The notes under the pieces are model-generated. The model did not search any database, was not told the DNA's origin, and was given only the letters and a program-made list of their open reading frames with translations. Positions 40,261 through 53,265 of a stretch of 64,000 nucleotides of DNA are shown here, in pieces. Location: NCBI GenBank assembly GCA_945859605.1, contig OX243823.1:34583139-34647138 (forward strand), given 5' to 3'. The position numbers and the translations under genes were made by a program. The DNA is from Lumbricus rubellus. Taxonomy: Eukaryota > Annelida > Clitellata > Crassiclitellata > Lumbricidae. Each line of letters opens with the position of its first letter. The stretch's first letter is position 1.

Positions 40261-40621
40261 ACTGATGATAGCCTATGCATCTGAGCAGACCCTAGTCATA
40301 AGACATACATCAGTTTAAAATGAGTGAAATTCGTATGCTGTAAAAAATATTTATTAGGCCTATGTGTTAAAGTGCAGTTGTAAACAGTCGTTTTAGTTTT
40401 TTTATTAATGTTTTTTTCTAGAAAGCCCCATTTTATTCTTCATTTTTTCGCGTTTTGTCAGCCAGATAATATTAATTTTCATGTCAACAGAATGCTGCAA
40501 CGGGCAACCGGGGACAATAGACTCAGAAGTATCAAAATATAGACCTTGGGGAGAGAGGGGCAAAGGCAAATTTTAGCCCCCCCCCCCGTTCAAAAACTCT
40601 AGAACCGCCACTGCCTTGCAC

Positions 40622-41205
40622 CCGACGATGCATGACGCTTGCTCTTCCCCCCAATTCAATAGGTTATAACTGAGCGCGTATGCGTGAAAGATATTTATAT
40701 GCGGTCGTTGCCAGCGTGGGGTGAACAGATCAAGACCTATAGACGGTCCACAGGGAAATCTCAACGGCCGTCTATTGTTCACGCGGTCCAGCAAAGTCGG
40801 CTGTCTATTGTTGACCTTCGGAGTAGCGGGCTTATACCTGCCTCCGAGTTCGCATAACGTTATACCTATCGTAATTCGCTAATCACAAGCCATGCATACG
40901 GAAATTACCCACTACTCCCGCATAGGCCACATTTAAGCAAAGAGTATGAGTTATACCCTCTTGTGCATCTCGGTCACTGAAGTACGGTACGTATAACGGA
41001 GGGGGACCCGGGGGTGTCCATTACGCCGTGGATTGAAGCTGTAAACTGAACGGAAAACGAAGACGTTGCAGCAAAATCCGTCGATCATTTCGTGGAGGAG
41101 AGGAGAATGAATAGCATGCGTAAAATAATTTAAGAACTATTAGAAAAAAGAATTTTTAGCATAAACACGACCTGACCAAGTTGTTGTTTCACGCTGAAAG
41201 CGCGA
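40622..41205. other. Non-coding stretch
   Basis: No gene or recognised element; contains related CCGTCTATTGTTCACG and GCTGTCTATTGTTGACC sequences (40770-40815). Confidence 0.5.
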
Positions 41206-41209
41206 CCTG

Positions 41210-41420
41210 TATGTATGTACGTACGTACGTACGTACGTATGTCTGTATGTCTGTATGTATGTATGTATGTATGTACGTATGTATGTATGTATGTATGTAC
41301 GTATGTATGTATGTATGTATGTATGTATGTATGTATGTATGTATGTATGTATGTATGTATGTATGTATGTACATGTATGTATGTATGTATTCATGCATGT
41401 ATGCATGTATGCACATATGT
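41210..41420 (+). repeat. (TATG)n/(TACG)n microsatellite at an L2 3' end
   Basis: About 50 tetramers adjoining, on the low-coordinate side, the 3' end of the minus-strand L2 fragment at 41430. Confidence 0.97.
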
Positions 41421-41429
41421 ATTGTATTG

Positions 41430-42125
41430 TATAAAAATATTTATAAAGCGCCTCTACTAAGGTGAACCGTTCAGAGGCGCTCCCAGTGCGCAAGGCCACG
41501 AGAGAAGAAATAAGTTTGAGGAAAGAAAATGAGGAGGAGGGATTACCAGTTAGAAGTTGAGACCTAGTAGATGGAGACAGTGTATTCCAAAGAGAGGGGC
41601 CAATAATTATTGATGTAAAGTATCGGGACTGAGCCATAGCCGTTCTAGTAGGAGGAACTAAACTAAAAGATCAAAAAATTTGAAGAGCGGAGTGGGCGAT
41701 GTGAGGAGGCTGAAAGAGGGCGGTGAATTTAATTGGCTAGATATTTCGGGGCAGGACCCCGTTGTGCTTTGGAAACCAAGATGAGGATTTTGAACTTAAT
41801 GCGTGCAGTTAGAGGAAGCCAATATAGCTGTTCAAACATGAAAGTAGACATAATTTTATTATGCGAGTAGCGTGGAAGGCGTGCGATTAATCTGGCTGCA
41901 GCGTTTAAGATCGACTGTAAAGATGAGAGACGAACCTTAGGCAGACCAAGAGAATTACAGTAGTCAATTCGGGAGCAAACAAAAGCATGAACCAGAGTGG
42001 TAAAAACAGAAGACGAAACAGAACATATGTCTCAGCTTCACGGTAATTGGGATCACTATGCCATTCACTAACAGGTTTTCCTAAAGCTATGGGTTCGGCG
42101 CCAATTCCCATGCTGTGAAACAAGA
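41430..42125 (-). mobile_element. L2/CR1-type LINE 3' fragment
   Basis: Minus-strand pieces read IGPSLWNTLSPSTRSQL (the usual FGP..WN.LP block near the LINE ORF end) and, further upstream, a degraded LHAF...SRIDYCNSL region and a leucine-rich stretch. Ends with the hairpin tail AGCGCCTCTGAACGG...TAGAGGCGCTTTATAAA at 41441-41490. Confidence 0.82.
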
Positions 42126-42158
42126 ACCATGGTAGCTTTTTTTACCGAAGAAGCGATG

Positions 42159-42297
42159 GGGGGACATGATAAAGGAGGACTGCCAGGAGATGGGACTGTC
42201 GATGCAGGAGGCTGTGCATCGGGCGGAAAACAGAGGGAGATGGAGAGCTTCCTTAGATGAGCGGCTTCTGCGTGCGGGGAAAGCATCGCCAAAGCCA
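42159..42297 (+). mobile_element. LINE ORF C-terminal fragment
   Basis: 45 codons, WGDMIKEDCQEMGLSMQEA and ENRGRWRASLDERL, ending in a stop: the last residues of an RTE/R1-type LINE ORF. Confidence 0.6.
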
Positions 42298-42975
42298 TAA
42301 GGGTAAGGTTCAAAAGGCTTTTTTAAAAATTTGGCTCAGATGAGGAAAAGTTGGATGGCTCGTCTCAAACTCTCTTGGTCTATGAATTCGGAGCAATGTT
42401 CGAGCAATCTGCCGTTCTGTCGTTCTGAAGTTCTGAAGAGGAAAGTCTGTTTGAAAACAGAGAGAACACAGCACATTCTTCTGTTGTGTACTAAGCACAG
42501 TTTCCGTGACTTTTATGGCTGCATTTGCAATAAATTTTGTGGATCATGCTTGCAATACGTGTTCAAGTCATGCCATAGCTTGAGCCTTGAGATCATCATA
42601 TGCTGCATCGGCACCAATGGATGAAGAGAGGCGGTGTTCATTGTAGAATAGTGCATTAAATTTGCATAGTGCTTCCAAATCACTGATCATGTCCTTGTCA
42701 TATCCTGCTTGAGCATTGAAAGCCAACATCTGTGCAGGATACAAAATGGATGGCACCCATCAAGCACGATGCGCTGCTCCTGGTTAGGTTACAGCCATGG
42801 TGTAGGCTTACTCCTCTTTCAGGTGTCTCACACAGAAGTATCAACTTCAATTCAGCATAATAATATCCCCGATAGCCAGCGTGAGGTAGCAAGTTCGTTT
42901 CATTTGGAGTAGAAAGTATTCTCTTCAGTGACTGCATACAATTTTCCATAGGGTTGTTTCTTTTGCTTGGCACTG
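42298..42975. other. Stretch with an unidentified minus-strand ORF remnant
   Basis: Minus frames 42568-42756 and 42698-43174 read DLEALCKFNALFYNEHRLS and PHAGYRGYYYAELKL, coding-like in composition but not recognised. May be an old transposon ORF. Confidence 0.4.
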
Positions 42976-43555
<580 letters not shown>

Positions 43556-43872
43556 TGACTATTAGTGAGTTTCAAAGAATAATTATTGTCTTGATTTCTA
43601 GGGTTTTAAAACCAGCTTTTGTGTTAATTGTTGACCAAATAAAATGCTTGAATTGAATGAAATTGGTGTTTTATAAGGTAAAGCAAACAAGTGTATAATT
43701 CGTTAGCATGTTGTCAATGTCCGTTTTGAACATAAAACTACTTTTGAGGTGGGCGGGGGTCAAAACATGGCCTACAGACCTGAAAATTTGCAGGCAATTA
43801 TGTTTCAGTAATAGAAACAATATGGCAGGGGTGCACATGGAACATTCTAAAAAAATTTTTTGCAATGGCCTA

Positions 43873-44035
43873 GTATGTATGTATGTATGTATGTATGTAT
43901 GTATGTATGTATGTATGTATGTATGTATGTATGTATGTATGTATGTATGTATGTATGTATGTATGTATGTATGTATGTATGTATGTATGTATGTATGTAT
44001 GTATGTATGTATGTATGTATGTATGTATGTATGTA
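43873..44035 (+). repeat. (TATG)n microsatellite
   Basis: About 40 perfect TATG units. It continues beyond the solo LTR (44440-44465), next to a SINE 3' end. Confidence 0.98.
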
Positions 44036-44434
44036 TGTTGTTGGATTCCACGACTGTCCATGACTGGTTAAGGACCTAGGATGGACTGTAGTCACAGTTG
44101 AATGACTTTCTTACGCTAGGGGAAGACATCTAGCGACAGGTTAAGTCTATTTAAGGGATCGCAAAGGGACGTGAGTAGGGACTCCGATGTTTTCGACTGC
44201 TGGGTTGTTTTGTGTGTTTGCAGTCTTGTTGTCGGAGTTTCTCGTTAGTTAAGGTTTTCCTTTGTACACCTAGACACGGTGTCTTTAATTAAGTGACGTT
44301 TGTTCCTTGGTTTTGCTGTCTACCGCCAGTTCTTCTGTTGGGTAAATGTATCGTTTACTGTTTTACTTTGAATTATACCCATTTAAAACTAGACACGAGT
44401 GTTGTTTGAGCTTTTGATAGGAGGGACCGTAACA
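44036..44434. mobile_element. Solo LTR
   Basis: 399 bp, TGTTG...TAACA ends, flanked by ATGTA on both sides (44031-44035, 44435-44439). TATA-like TCTATTTAAGGG near 44147. No internal region. Because the site lies in TATG repeats, the duplication is weaker evidence than usual. Confidence 0.7.
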
Positions 44435-44464
44435 ATGTATCAGTAACTATGTATGTATGTATGT

Positions 44465-44690
44465 TTATGTGAGCATATGTTTTTAGAGCCTTTTCAAGAT
44501 TTTGATCAGATGCACTCCCGACTACCGTGCGGACACTGAATCAGAGTTTCATACCGAAGCGCATGAGCAATTGCGAGTGAAGTACTTGCTCAGGGTCCTT
44601 ATACATGGTGGCTTGAAGTGGATTCGAACCCAGAACCTTCAGGATCTAAGGCACCGAACGTACCCGTACACCACAGAATCTCGCAAAAAA
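44465..44690 (-). mobile_element. tRNA-derived SINE, second copy
   Basis: Minus strand: B box GGTTCGAATCC (about 44622-44632), middle CAATTGCTCATGCGCTTCGG, tail GGGAGTGCATCTGATC...AAAAGGCTCTAAAAAC. Same layout as 19971-20175, more decayed. TATG repeats follow its 3' end. Confidence 0.75.
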
Positions 44691-45572
44691 TCCATCTGCT
44701 AAACTGGCAAATATTTTCCAAGCCCTTGTAGTCTCCCGGCTAAACTCAATACTCAATTACTCATGCTTACTCTAGTTATCCTCTGTGGCGCGGGGGTTCC
44801 CCTACAACGGATTTGTGTGCAAGTATTGATGAGTTGTTACGCAACAGCCTCTTGAACGGCGACAGTTTAACGTTGGGGTAAAGTTTTGGGGGAAAAGTGA
44901 ACTAAAATGATTTAAAAGAATCCGTGTAGTCACTCCATTGCTGACTTCACCAATAACTGCCCCCGAAAAGTGTCTCCATGAAGTCGAGTTACGAGAAACG
45001 GAGCAATAAGGCATAGCCTACTATTGAATCGCAGTACTTGACAATGAGAAGGCTTTTTTGTAGGCTACTTTCGCGCAATATACTGCGCGTAGAAAATTAT
45101 TCATTATTCATTTCCGGCGAAAAAAAGAAAATTCGGATTATCCTAGTTTTAATGCTCGATCAAATATCTGACCTCTTTACATTTTTTTAGAATGAGTAAT
45201 ATTCATGTTTCTCAGACCAGAGGCAAGGCAATAGAAATATACTTGAACCAAAGCAGCCTTTCTTTAGATGTTTGTAATAACTGCATCCATTTTGTTTTTG
45301 CTTTTCTTCGAATAATGTGCTATTTTTATTCACTGTATGCATAGCTATAATTGTAAAGTACGAACGTTCGGCGTGTGCTAATGAAATGTCCCCTGCATAT
45401 TTACTGACATAATTACTGCAAGGGAAACTTATCGCAATTGATGAAATTCTCGAAATTTAATTCAATTCAATTGCTAATTGGAGATTTTGGCAGCATTTTG
45501 GAACAGCTAATTAAGATTGTTGGTTATACGATTGACTTGACTGATGTTAGCATTTAATCCTCAATGACTCAC
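44691..45572. other. Non-coding, probable intron
   Basis: Lies downstream (minus sense) of the Ig exon donor. No element recognised. Confidence 0.5.
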
Positions 45573-45938
45573 ATGGGTCCGGAGGTGGTACCAGGCATTC
45601 GTCTTTATAGGCTGCGTCTTTATAGGTTGGTGGATTTTCGGCGAAACCAGGTGGTAGGTTGTCAGCATCAGTTTTCACAGTGAATTTGGGGATACAGGTG
45701 ACTGTTGGAATAACTGTTCCTTCAGGCCTAGGTATAGAAAAGGTGAAAGTATATTCCGTGAGAGGGTATGCCTTTGCATCAACTGCGAGAGGACTGGGAT
45801 CACTCTGTGGTACGTCGTCTATTCTCCACTCTACACTTGGGTTAACATAGGTGTCATTAACGTATAGGTACATGCTACAGGTATACTTCCAAACAACGTC
45901 GCATGGACTTGAAATAAGAGCGCAGGATGTTTTCCCAT
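45573..45938 (-). CDS. Immunoglobulin-domain exon of a host gene
   Basis: 366 bp, acceptor TTTCATAG and donor GTGAGT on the minus strand, open throughout. Both borders are phase 1, the usual form of a shuffled Ig-domain exon. Ig-like features: first Cys in KYTCSMYLY, Trp in PSVEWRID, second Cys in TVTCIPKF; a Pro-rich tail (FAENPPTYKDA, CLVPPPDP) follows. A Cys-rich start (TSCALISSPC) suggests an extra disulphide. The donor phase fits the terminal exon at 34986-35215. Likely an extracellular or membrane receptor-type protein; its ligand is unknown. Confidence 0.6.
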
Positions 45939-46373
45939 CTATGAAACACAATGCAATCATTTCATTAACAGTTTTACTACAATCGCGTCTGACCACATAT
46001 AAAAGACGCAGTTTTAATTGCATTACCAAAGACATGCTCACCAGGTATTGAAAGCATTGCTAATGTGACATGTAAAACTTTCTCTAAGCAAATAAGTACC
46101 CTTTAGCACATCATGCCTAGAGACAATTATTGTACTCTAAAGTACGCGCTAACTGGCGATGGCATGCGCTCTAGAACTGTAGGCCTACTAATAGATCTAG
46201 ATGGACAACCGAGATTACACGATATCTCAACCAATCGATCAAAATAATTCAATTGATCAGAATTTATGTAGCGCCCCTTTAAATCCTTACTCTGCCGTGC
46301 TAAACAAAAAGACAGCAATTCCATTTTTCCCGTTTATGAGTTAGCACTTGTTTTTACATCCTGACTCTATCTG
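45939..46373. other. Non-coding, with a partial L2 tail
   Basis: Minus-strand GGGGCGCTACATAAATTCTG near 46259-46280 is a partial tail. TAGGCCTA at 46180-46187. Confidence 0.5.
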
Positions 46374-47183
46374 CAGGGTGGGCCAAAAAGGACCCCGCTA
46401 GGTTTTTTGCCAATATTTTGGCCAGATGTAAAAATATTGAAATGAAATTTTGCAGTCTTAAAGGCAATTCATATCTACTTATGATGGCCAGATTTCATCC
46501 AAATATATTAAATGCAACAAAAGTTATATCAGTTTTAGTGAGGCCACCCCCCGTTTTTTGACGATTCAAAACGAAACGCAAAAAATAGGTGTTTTGCCAA
46601 TATCTTGACCAAAAGTAAGAATTTCGAAATGAAATTTTACAGGCTTAAAGGAAATTTATATTTATACATTAAGGCCGGATTTCATCAAAATATTTCAAAG
46701 ACAACACAAGTTATACCACTTTTAGCGGGACCACCCACCGTTTTTGACGATTTAAAAACAAAACGCAACAAGAAGTAGCAAAAACACGATTTTGTTAAGT
46801 CTCGTCTCAAGTAACTGTTGTCAAATGAACTTGGTAATGCTTCACAACTTGTGTTCAATGTGCCCACAACCAGTGGGCACATTCTTTTGAGTCTCTTTGC
46901 GAAGTTTTTGATGGACCTGTTGATTAATCTGACAGATTCCTTATTTACCAATTTAATAATAATATTCGTTTATTCAAATTCAATCTGACAAACCGCAGAA
47001 TGATTACAGGTACAGTTTATACGAAATATGGCCCACTGTAGCACGACACGCAGGTCGGCTTTACATCAGTGGGTTCGGCTTAACACTGCCTTTAAGACTG
47101 TAAAGTTTCATTTTAAATTTCGCATGTTTGGCCAAGATATGGGCTAAAAACCGTAGGGGATTACTTATTTTTGGAGCACCCTG
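46374..47183. mobile_element. DNA transposon with CAGGGTG ends
   Basis: Ends CAGGGTGGGCCAAAAA and inverted CAGGGTGCTCCAAAAA. Two related internal segments (about 46415-46560 and 46590-46760) share TTTTGCCAATATNTTG and a CCACCC.CCGTTTTT block. A minus frame (46685-46951, VGTLNTSCEALPSSF) is coding-like but not identified. No duplication read. Confidence 0.6.
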
Positions 47184-47590
47184 TACATGTAACTTATTAT
47201 ATCGATGCTAACTTTTGTTTTAGATAGTAGGAAATTATTTCCGTCTGAGAGCAAAGATTGTTCGCGTTTCAAAGAAAACATTTTAACTTTCGTTACGTTC
47301 ATTATAAAGTTTCATTGAATACAATTTCACATTGCATTTAAATTTAAATGGTCACATTACTCGTAACATTAGCCTAAACATTTCAGCCACTTTAGAACTG
47401 CATTGTCGTTTGCGATTAACACGGGACTATTTTGTCCGTTGACGATTTATACTAACAGTCTGACGAGGGATACTTTAAACTGGCCATATGAATTTGGAAC
47501 TCAAGATAAGAATGATAAAATGATTGATATGGGTAGTTGCAACATATGCTGCTGAGTGCTAAACAATGACGGGTACCGTCGGGTACGGAT
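47184..47590. other. AT-rich non-coding stretch
   Basis: No gene or repeat recognised. Confidence 0.5.
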
Positions 47591-47750
47591 AGGAAGAGAA
47601 TCATAGAGGCCTTTGAAATGTGTCGTGGAGGCGAATGCTGAAAATAAGTTGGAGAGACAAAATTACAAATCAGGCAGTTTTGGAAATGGTAGGGGTGCAT
47701 GATAGAGAACTACTACAATTAGTAAGCAGGAGAAACCCTACCCAGGAAGA
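47590..47750 (+). mobile_element. LINE ORF C-terminal fragment
   Basis: MSWRRMLKISWRDKITNQAV in frame, part of the same C-terminal LINE domain as 36000 and 61600. About 50 codons. Confidence 0.65.
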
Positions 47751-47937
47751 GCGTACTGTGGCGTACATCTTACGTAGACATCTTACTGGAATGCATCTTA
47801 CCTAAGCAAAACGTACTCAACAATACATCACAGTTCGTATGGAACCATTCGCTCTTCGGCAAGGTTGCCAGCGCTGCATTCGGTCGCCGCCAGCAGTTTG
47901 TCTAAGACAAAATGGGGCGCTTGCTTTGTTCTTAACC

Positions 47938-49495
47938 CTCATCCTACCAACACGTTTTACATACGTTGTTTACCAACTGGGGTCCGAACGGACCCCACAC
48001 ATAAACATACATACTTGTATATATAGGCACACTAATACATATATAATTGCATGTATATATGTAGCCTATGCATGTATGTATGCATGTTTGTATAAATGTA
48101 TGTATGCATGTATGTTTGTAGGTATGTATGTATGCATGCAGTGGTGCATGTACAATGTATGTATAATATGCATGTATATGTAATATTATGTATGGGTTTT
48201 TGAATGTATGTATGTATGTATATATGTATGCATCATACATACATACATGTACATACATGCGTGCATACATACATACATACATACATACATACATACATAC
48301 ATACATACATACATACATACATACATACATACATACATGATACATACATACATGCATACATCATGTATGTATGTACGTACGTATGTATGTATGCATGTAT
48401 GTATGCATGCATGTTTGTATGCACCGTATGTATGTATACATGCTTCTTGCATACATACATACATACATACATTGTGTATGTATGTATGATATGTATACAT
48501 ACATACATATATACAATACATACATACATGCATTACATACATACATTATGTATGTATTTATGTAAGTATGTATGTATTGTATGCACGTGTGTATTGTATG
48601 TATGTATGTATGTATGTATGTATGTATGTATGTATGTATGTATGTGTGAATGTATGCAAGCAGTATGTTTGCACGAATGTTGTTATGTATGCACAAAGGA
48701 ATGTGTGAATACACATATGTATACATATAGGTACATATGTATGTAAGCACGTTCGTACATACATTCATGCGCACATACATACATACATGCATACATACAT
48801 GCATACATACATACAGACATACATGCAAACATACATACATTCATACGTAGCTACATGCATCGATATACATATTACATACACACATGATGAGCAGACAATT
48901 ATCAAACATGCGGGTATTCGTGCATGAATGGATGCATGTATGTTTGTATGTATGTATGCATGTTTGTATGTATGCTTGCATGTGTGTGCATATTTGCATG
49001 TATTCATGTCTGAATATATGTTAGTATTCAGTATGCATATATGCATGCATGTCGTTTTGCTTTTATGTACATACGTTCGTGATATATGAATGTGTGCATG
49101 TATGTTTGTATGTATGTTTGTGTGTATGTTTGTATACATGTATGCATATAGTTTTGGGTTATGCACATAAATAACATTACCTTGACGATTTGTCCTTTGA
49201 AAAACAGTCCTAGAACCCAAATCTTGTAGTGCAAAGTTGCAGAAATCCAGCTCTACATTGGCTAAAAGGCTGAAACTTAAGCTTTTTCACGTTGGGGTCC
49301 GTTCGGACCCCAACAGAAAAAAATTCATTAAAAATTCAAAATAATTTTTTTCAAAAAAGTAGCTACAGCATATCAGGTAGAACAGACCTATAGACAAATT
49401 CATAAAATGCCGACTCTTAATCATTTATCGCAAAAAAGTTACACAGCAGTTTATGTGCTTGGGGTCCGAACGGACCCCACTTGGTAGGATGAGGG
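47938..49495. mobile_element. TTAA-flanked piggyBac-like MITE filled with microsatellite
   Basis: TTAA at 47934-47937 and 49496-49499. Ends CCCTCATCCTACCAA and its inverse. Palindromic GGGGTCCGAACGGACCCC-type motifs lie near both ends and inside (47981, 49291, 49460). Most of the interior (about 48000-49150) is TATG/CATA simple sequence in both orientations. No transposase. Confidence 0.85.
48000..49150. repeat. Compound (TATG)n/(CATA)n microsatellite
   Basis: Long TATG and CATA blocks change orientation several times, forming potential hairpins. Accounts for all long Tyr/Met/Cys and His/Thr/Ile open frames here. Confidence 0.97.
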
Positions 49496-49499
49496 TTAA

Positions 49500-50550
49500 A
49501 CAGTTTTCTGGCAACTTAGGAGTCTTCTCATTAGGAGAAATAATACTTCCCAACCGATTTCTATTGGGCACATTCAGTCAATTGCATTCCCTCCGAACAT
49601 ATTCACCCCTGACAGTTACCCCCAGACTCCCCCTCCAAATAGAGCATTCACTGCCCCCCTATTTCGAAAATTGTGAATACACTTTAGCCTATTAGCGAAG
49701 ACTCAGTTATCAATAAAGCTACTTCAAAAGAACCTAAAATGAACAGTCATCGCAAATTTAAAATTATTGTTTTTGATCATAAGTTTCTGTTTCAAACCTA
49801 ACACAGTACGACCATTGTTTATCTTCTACATTTACATGTTCGAACGTTCTATACGTTTATCTATTCGTATGGATTTCCGACAGTTTACTTCAAAGCACTC
49901 GTTTTTAAACGTTACGCTATAATTGGGCCTAGGTCTAGATTTCAGGTTCTGATTTGTATGGACAATTGAGGTGGTATGTACACATTGTACAGAGGAGGAA
50001 CTGTCCTGGAGGTAAATGTCCTAGTAAAAAATGGGAGAACGTCCGGTGGGTACAGTGGTCAAAGTGGTTTCGATGAGCAGTGGGAGGAAAAACTGTGAGC
50101 AGTGGGAACGTTGAAGAAGTTTCATTGGGAACGCCCATGTTTCAAGGGTTCCATGCGTGATGAGAGTGGGAACGCAATTCAAGAAATTCGAGAGCAGTGG
50201 GAACGCCTTTCCCACGCGTTCCCACTCACTTAAAGCCCTGGGTTGGTAACTTTTTGGAAAATATGTCGGGAATATGTCCATTAGCAATGTCCAACGCCCC
50301 TCCAGGATGATCTCTACCATCGTCAGCCGCTTTTCTAAGTGCTTCACCGAGTCGGTGAAGCACCGACATCGCTGTAGGCCCATGTGATTGAACTGTACAC
50401 AGATAATGATTACGCATCACTCAACATCTGTTGCTACGAATATCACTTTCCGTTTGACAGGGTCCACTCATGACTCTAGGTATCACAAGACCGCCGCATA
50501 CAGCGGATATAAACAGCCTGTGACATCACGATAGCCGTCTGCCACATCGC
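49500..50550. other. Non-coding stretch with GTGGGAACG repeats and a palindrome
   Basis: GTGGGAACG-like units recur at 50100-50225. A 25-nt palindrome (12-bp arms GTGCTTCACCGA) is at 50339-50363. A minus frame (50226-50420) reading LHRLGEALRKAADDG is not identified. Confidence 0.5.
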
Positions 50551-52030
50551 ATTCAATCAATCAATCAATCAATCAATCAAATATTTTATTTGCAACCAAA
50601 GTAGCCTATAGGCCTACATGTCAAGTTCACATATCTTAAACATTGGTTACAAAAAGGGAAGCCCTAATGGGATAAAATAATCCCGCTGTCTAGGGGCACC
50701 AACTAATATATTGAGGATGTGAGCTGGCCATGACAAAATCTTGCAAAAAATCAACACAGTAAATTTAACCAAACTGACAAAACACCATCAAGCAACTTAT
50801 GCTAAAAGACGGAGGACAAAACACAACAAAATAAGTGAAAACTGAAGGGTTCAACCCTGTTCAGTCATATTAAGCAATTATGAAAAAATTAACAAAAAAC
50901 TTAGCTACCGAACAGAGACCTACTGCAATGCATGAGCAAACAGTAGACTATACTCTACCTCTGTTTCTTATTAAAAGCCCGAACACTAGGGCACAATAGT
51001 ATATCCCTTGGAATTTTTCCCCATGTGGTGATCTCAGTAGATTTAATAGAAAAAAACTTTTGTTAGTGCAAGCATAAGTACGGCGGTACGAGAAAGAGTA
51101 TCTGGTAAAATGAGAATTAACCTGGGATGATGGCAGAAAATAATTCTCGTATATGGATGGCAGGAGGTTTTGGTCAAACCGGTACATAAATTATCCTATT
51201 TGGAAAGTTTTTATCTGGTCGAATTTTAAAATTTTAAGGTTGAAGAATATGCGAACAGTGTGAGAAGACGAACAGTTGAACAGTTCCTTTTTGCAACATA
51301 TTAACTCTATGTAATCTTGAGACATATTAGTAGATGCCCACACTATTTTACAATAAGAGAGATATGGATGTATTAAAGAATAGTATAGTTTAATACTATA
51401 TGGTGAAATGTAAGCAGTTCGAGCCACCACTCCGATATTTTTTGCTATTTTTGAAGCGACAATGTCATGAGCAATATGTTCATTCCATGTTAAATGGTTA
51501 TCAACGTAGACTATTAGAAATTTTGTATATTCTACAGAAGTGAGAGAGATACCGTTAATTTGCAATTTTAATTCTCCCACTGGGATTTTTTCCTGTGCGA
51601 TTTAAGCAGGATGTAGTTAGGTATTTCCAAGTTTAAAGACAATCTATTAGCTTTAAACCAGTCGGCAATGAGTTCCAGCTCCACATTTATGATCTGAAAT
51701 AGCGTATGTAAGCAAGAATGTGAATAAAAAACGTTCGTATCATCTGCGAAAAGGATGAAGAACAAGCGGTTAGAGACGTTCGGGAGATCGTTGATATAGA
51801 GAAGGAACAATAGGGGTCCTAGATTTGATCCCCGTGGGACACCATAATAGGATCCTTTTTAAAGTGGAGCGTTTGCCGTTATTTTCAACACATCGTTGAC
51901 GTCCATCCAAATAACTGGCAAACCAACTGAGTTGCAAACCACGTATACCATAAGTTTCTAATTTATGTAGTAGGATTTTATGGTTTACAGTGTCAAATGG
52001 TTTTGCCAAGTCAAAACAATACCCAAGGAG
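50551..52030 (-). mobile_element. CR1/L2-like LINE with RT domain, degraded
   Basis: Minus strand from 52030: AKPFDTVNHKILLHKLETYG, SWFASYLDGRQ, then LFADDTNVFYS (catalytic ADD), IADWFKANRLSLN, WNEHIAHDI and SLIHPYLSYCKIVWAS, ending near 50940 with several frame changes. The 3' end at about 50551 is a TTGA repeat tail (minus: GATTGATTGATTG). Endonuclease part missing. Confidence 0.85.
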
Positions 52031-52600
52031 AATTTATTATCTAGGCCTACTGCACTATACATATAGATTCAATCTTGCATAGATAACTCGGACATACATG
52101 GGGAGTGGGATAATTCACATCACAATGGAGAAAAAATATTATTTTATTTTTGGCTGACATAGTAAATAAGTTTGTTCCTTTGCTCTTATTCAACACTGCA
52201 ACCAAATTTTACTGTAATCTATTGACGTTTACCCTATGCTCAATGCCCCTGAAATATTACATGGCGCATGCATGAAGAAAGCAACGCACCTGCCATTGAC
52301 GAGACCTCGAATACAGCAATTCTTATTAAATTAAGCTACTGTACAATCCTGTGAGTAAGAATTTATGTATATAGTCAAATGCCATACATAAACAATCAAG
52401 TCTTTCTTTGTTGTTTATTATAAAGAAACCTGCTGAATTTTTACATATAGGCCCTATTCTGAGCTGTGACATTATTGTTATAAAGCAGGAATATGTTTCC
52501 ATATTTTCTATGAAAAGTGCGGTTGCATATTTTTTAAGCTGTCTATGTTACTGTTGCTGACGCCATACCTACAAAGTACGATCAATTGATCTTCTTCTGG
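52031..52600. other. AT-rich non-coding stretch
   Basis: No gene or element recognised. TAGGCCTA at 52042-52049. Confidence 0.5.
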
Positions 52601-53265
52601 TCACGGAATCATCGTGCATGCATCAGTCGTCGACAGAATCTGTTGCGGTGCAGCGTCGATCCTCACCACCGGCCTACACGTCTTCTATTGACTGCCCGAG
52701 ATCAGACGTTCGGGACGAGGATTGCTCCATCGGCGGTGCCATCGTCATCTACCATCGGGTGGCTTTACCAGTACGGCGGATCGCTATACCAGTTCCTCCT
52801 ACCACCTTCGAGGTACTGGCTGTCTCAGTCTCGTCGTCGCGTGGCCCTCTGACTGTTCTCACCATCTACCGTCCGGGCTCTGAACCATCGTCAGCAGCCT
52901 TCTTCAGTGAGCTCACTACATTGCTTGAGAACTTTGTTCTATATAACACACAGTTGGTTATTGCTGGTGACCTCAACCTCCACCTTGAAAATCCAGAGCT
53001 AACTAATTATGTCAGTTGAGTTTTCGACCATTACTGAACAGTTCGGACTGATCCAACATGTGACCGGTACAACTCATAAATTCGGAGGTTTGCTCGATGT
53101 GCTTATTACACGGGACGATTGCCAGTTGACAGATTTAATTATACAACCTCCAACAATATCGGACCATAGCCTCACCAATCACTATTGCCACTGTGCCATT
53201 CCTTCATCAGGCGCCAATTCACATGGAACGGCAAGTTCGTAATTGGCGGCAATTGGACCGTACTA

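Larger units (their letters stand above)
37176..40613. mobile_element. hAT-type element, 3.4 kb, non-autonomous
   Basis: Ends CAGTGGCGGTTCTA and TAGAACCGCCACTG with perfect 8-bp duplication CCTTGCAC (37168-37175, 40614-40621). Runs of G and C follow the ends. No transposase is visible; the interior holds a TTAA element and an L2 tail. Confidence 0.9.
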
